Shown: piece by piece, positions 5,945 to 6,510 of the stretch
Position numbering within the stretch: position 1 is the first letter of the stretch
Layout: each line of letters opens with the position of its first letter
Assembly (NCBI GenBank): GCA_937934465.1
Contig: CALGZO010000065.1
Coordinates: 1 to 6,510, forward strand
DNA from: an uncultured Fimbriimonadales bacterium
GTDB taxonomy: Bacteria > Armatimonadota > Fimbriimonadia > Fimbriimonadales > GBS-DC
Length of the DNA stretch: 6,510 nt
Direction: 5' to 3'
Translations under genes and position numbers: made by a program
The notes under the pieces: model-generated
Database searches by the model: none
What the model saw: only the letters and a program-made list of their open reading frames with translations
Told to the model about the DNA's origin: nothing

Positions 5945-6510
5945 AGCACGGCTTGCTGAGCATAGAGGATTTACAACAAAAAGGCATCCTGTGCCACCGC
6001 AACGACCAGCAACGCTCGGAATTTGTACATGAAGGCGTATGCTTGAGCATTAGTTTCCCTAACTACTTGATGTTCTGTAAATATAACAATAGAAATAATG
6101 ACAACACTTTCGTAGTTATTTCGTTGAAACCCAGTCTTCTGTGGGAGCTGCCGTGCCTATTCTGCCCCAGCAACGCCGCGTCTAATGAAGTGAAGTATTT
6201 GCTAACAATTGACAGAGCGAGTCTGATGACCTTCGAGGCGTTCAAGCGGATGTTCGACGAGCGAGCATTTCGGCATTCCGTCAGGCGAAGCGACCTCGGC
6301 ATTCCCGACCATTACACGACCGACCCCCAAGCAGAGGTCATCTGCCTGAGTCCGATTGATGTATCGTACATAACCGCAATCTATCATAATGGCAACTTGG
6401 ACAACTTAAATCGGTGGCAGGCTACAGAATGGGGGCACTTGTTGCAAGAAAGACCTGAGTTTTTCAAAAAGCGTGAAGACTCGGAACGCTGGATATCCGC
6501 TCCCCGCGCT
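5875..6510 (+). CDS. darT: DarT-family DNA ADP-ribosyltransferase toxin (DUF4433), 3' end outside window
   Basis: The frame is open from the ATG at 5875 through the right edge (212 codons, no stop). DarT enzymes use NAD+ to attach ADP-ribose to bases of single-stranded DNA, blocking replication, and act as toxins of DarTG toxin-antitoxin/anti-phage systems. Visible family landmarks are VVHFTHVENVDSIMKHGLL (residues 10-28), the NAD-site His12/His15/Asn18 segment; Arg42 and Arg47 in HRNDQQRSE, where DarT has its conserved arginine; SISFPNYLMFCKY (58-70); LFCPSNAAS (95-103); and DPQAEVICLSPIDV (150-163), whose Glu154 aligns with catalytic Glu160 of Thermus aquaticus DarT (QAEFLVY). The gene is AT-richer than its neighbours (15 G/C in the 60 bases 6061-6120), suggesting acquisition. 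A TGA at 5854-5856 closes the frame upstream. ATG 5875 has only CGGGAG directly abutting it. The antitoxin DarG is expected downstream, outside the window. Confidence 0.8.
   Translation, partial: MCKQWGIAEVVHFTHVENVDSIMKHGLLSIEDLQQKGILCHRNDQQRSEFVHEGVCLSISFPNYLMFCKYNNRNNDNTFVVISLKPSLLWELPCLFCPSNAASNEVKYLLTIDRASLMTFEAFKRMFDERAFRHSVRRSDLGIPDHYTTDPQAEVICLSPIDVSYITAIYHNGNLDNLNRWQATEWGHLLQERPEFFKKREDSERWISAPRA

Noticed and set aside
6063..6387. Short minus-strand open frames at the right end
   Set aside because: They lie opposite the DarT-like reading frame, which has recognisable family motifs; the antisense translations do not.

Overview
The window reads as chromosomal DNA from a GC-rich bacterium. 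The three genes at the left and centre sit on GC-rich, codon-biased sequence with weak or absent Shine-Dalgarno sites. The first gene ends in a tandem dockerin-like calcium-binding tail (DVNGDG...DDADLL.VLFNFG). Such tails are common on secreted proteins of Armatimonadota (Fimbriimonadales-like hot-spring genomes) and Planctomycetes, so Armatimonadota is my best guess. That assignment is an inference from style, not from a marker gene.

Layout, left to right: (1) 1-180, the 3' end of a secreted or surface protein gene on + with two dockerin-like repeats. (2) 181-293, a convergent intergenic gap holding a strong imperfect inverted repeat. (3) 294-1184 on -, a XerD-type tyrosine recombinase with all six catalytic residues. 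(4) 1185-1404, the divergent upstream region. (5) 1405-2667 on +, a 12-helix MFS exporter of the EntS/MFS_3 type. Its stop codon overlaps that of the next, convergent gene by four bases. (6) 5652 down to 2664 on -, a two-gene amidohydrolase cluster: first a deaminase that most resembles aminofutalosine deaminase (futalosine route to menaquinone), then a D-aminoacylase-type N-acyl-D-amino-acid deacylase. (7) 5653-5830, a divergent intergenic region with a textbook sigma-70 promoter facing right. (8) 5875 to the right edge on +, an AT-richer incomplete gene that I recognise as a DarT-family (DUF4433/PF14487) DNA ADP-ribosyltransferase, the toxin of DarTG toxin-antitoxin/anti-phage systems.

The most interesting part is the right end. 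The DarT-like gene runs off the window, so its expected antitoxin partner (DarG, a macrodomain protein) is not visible. Its base composition, strong promoter and near-perfect Shine-Dalgarno site differ from the resident genes and suggest acquired DNA. The strong Shine-Dalgarno points to an ATG (5831) in a different frame from the DarT reading frame (first ATG 5875). A one-base change in a G5 run at 5888-5892 would join the two. The alternatives are an overlapping upstream ORF that damps toxin translation, or a real or artefactual frameshift.

The other genes look like ordinary housekeeping or accessory metabolism: chromosome dimer resolution or integration, export, menaquinone or nucleoside metabolism, and D-amino-acid derivative catabolism. 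No tRNA, rRNA, CRISPR array or insertion sequence was seen.
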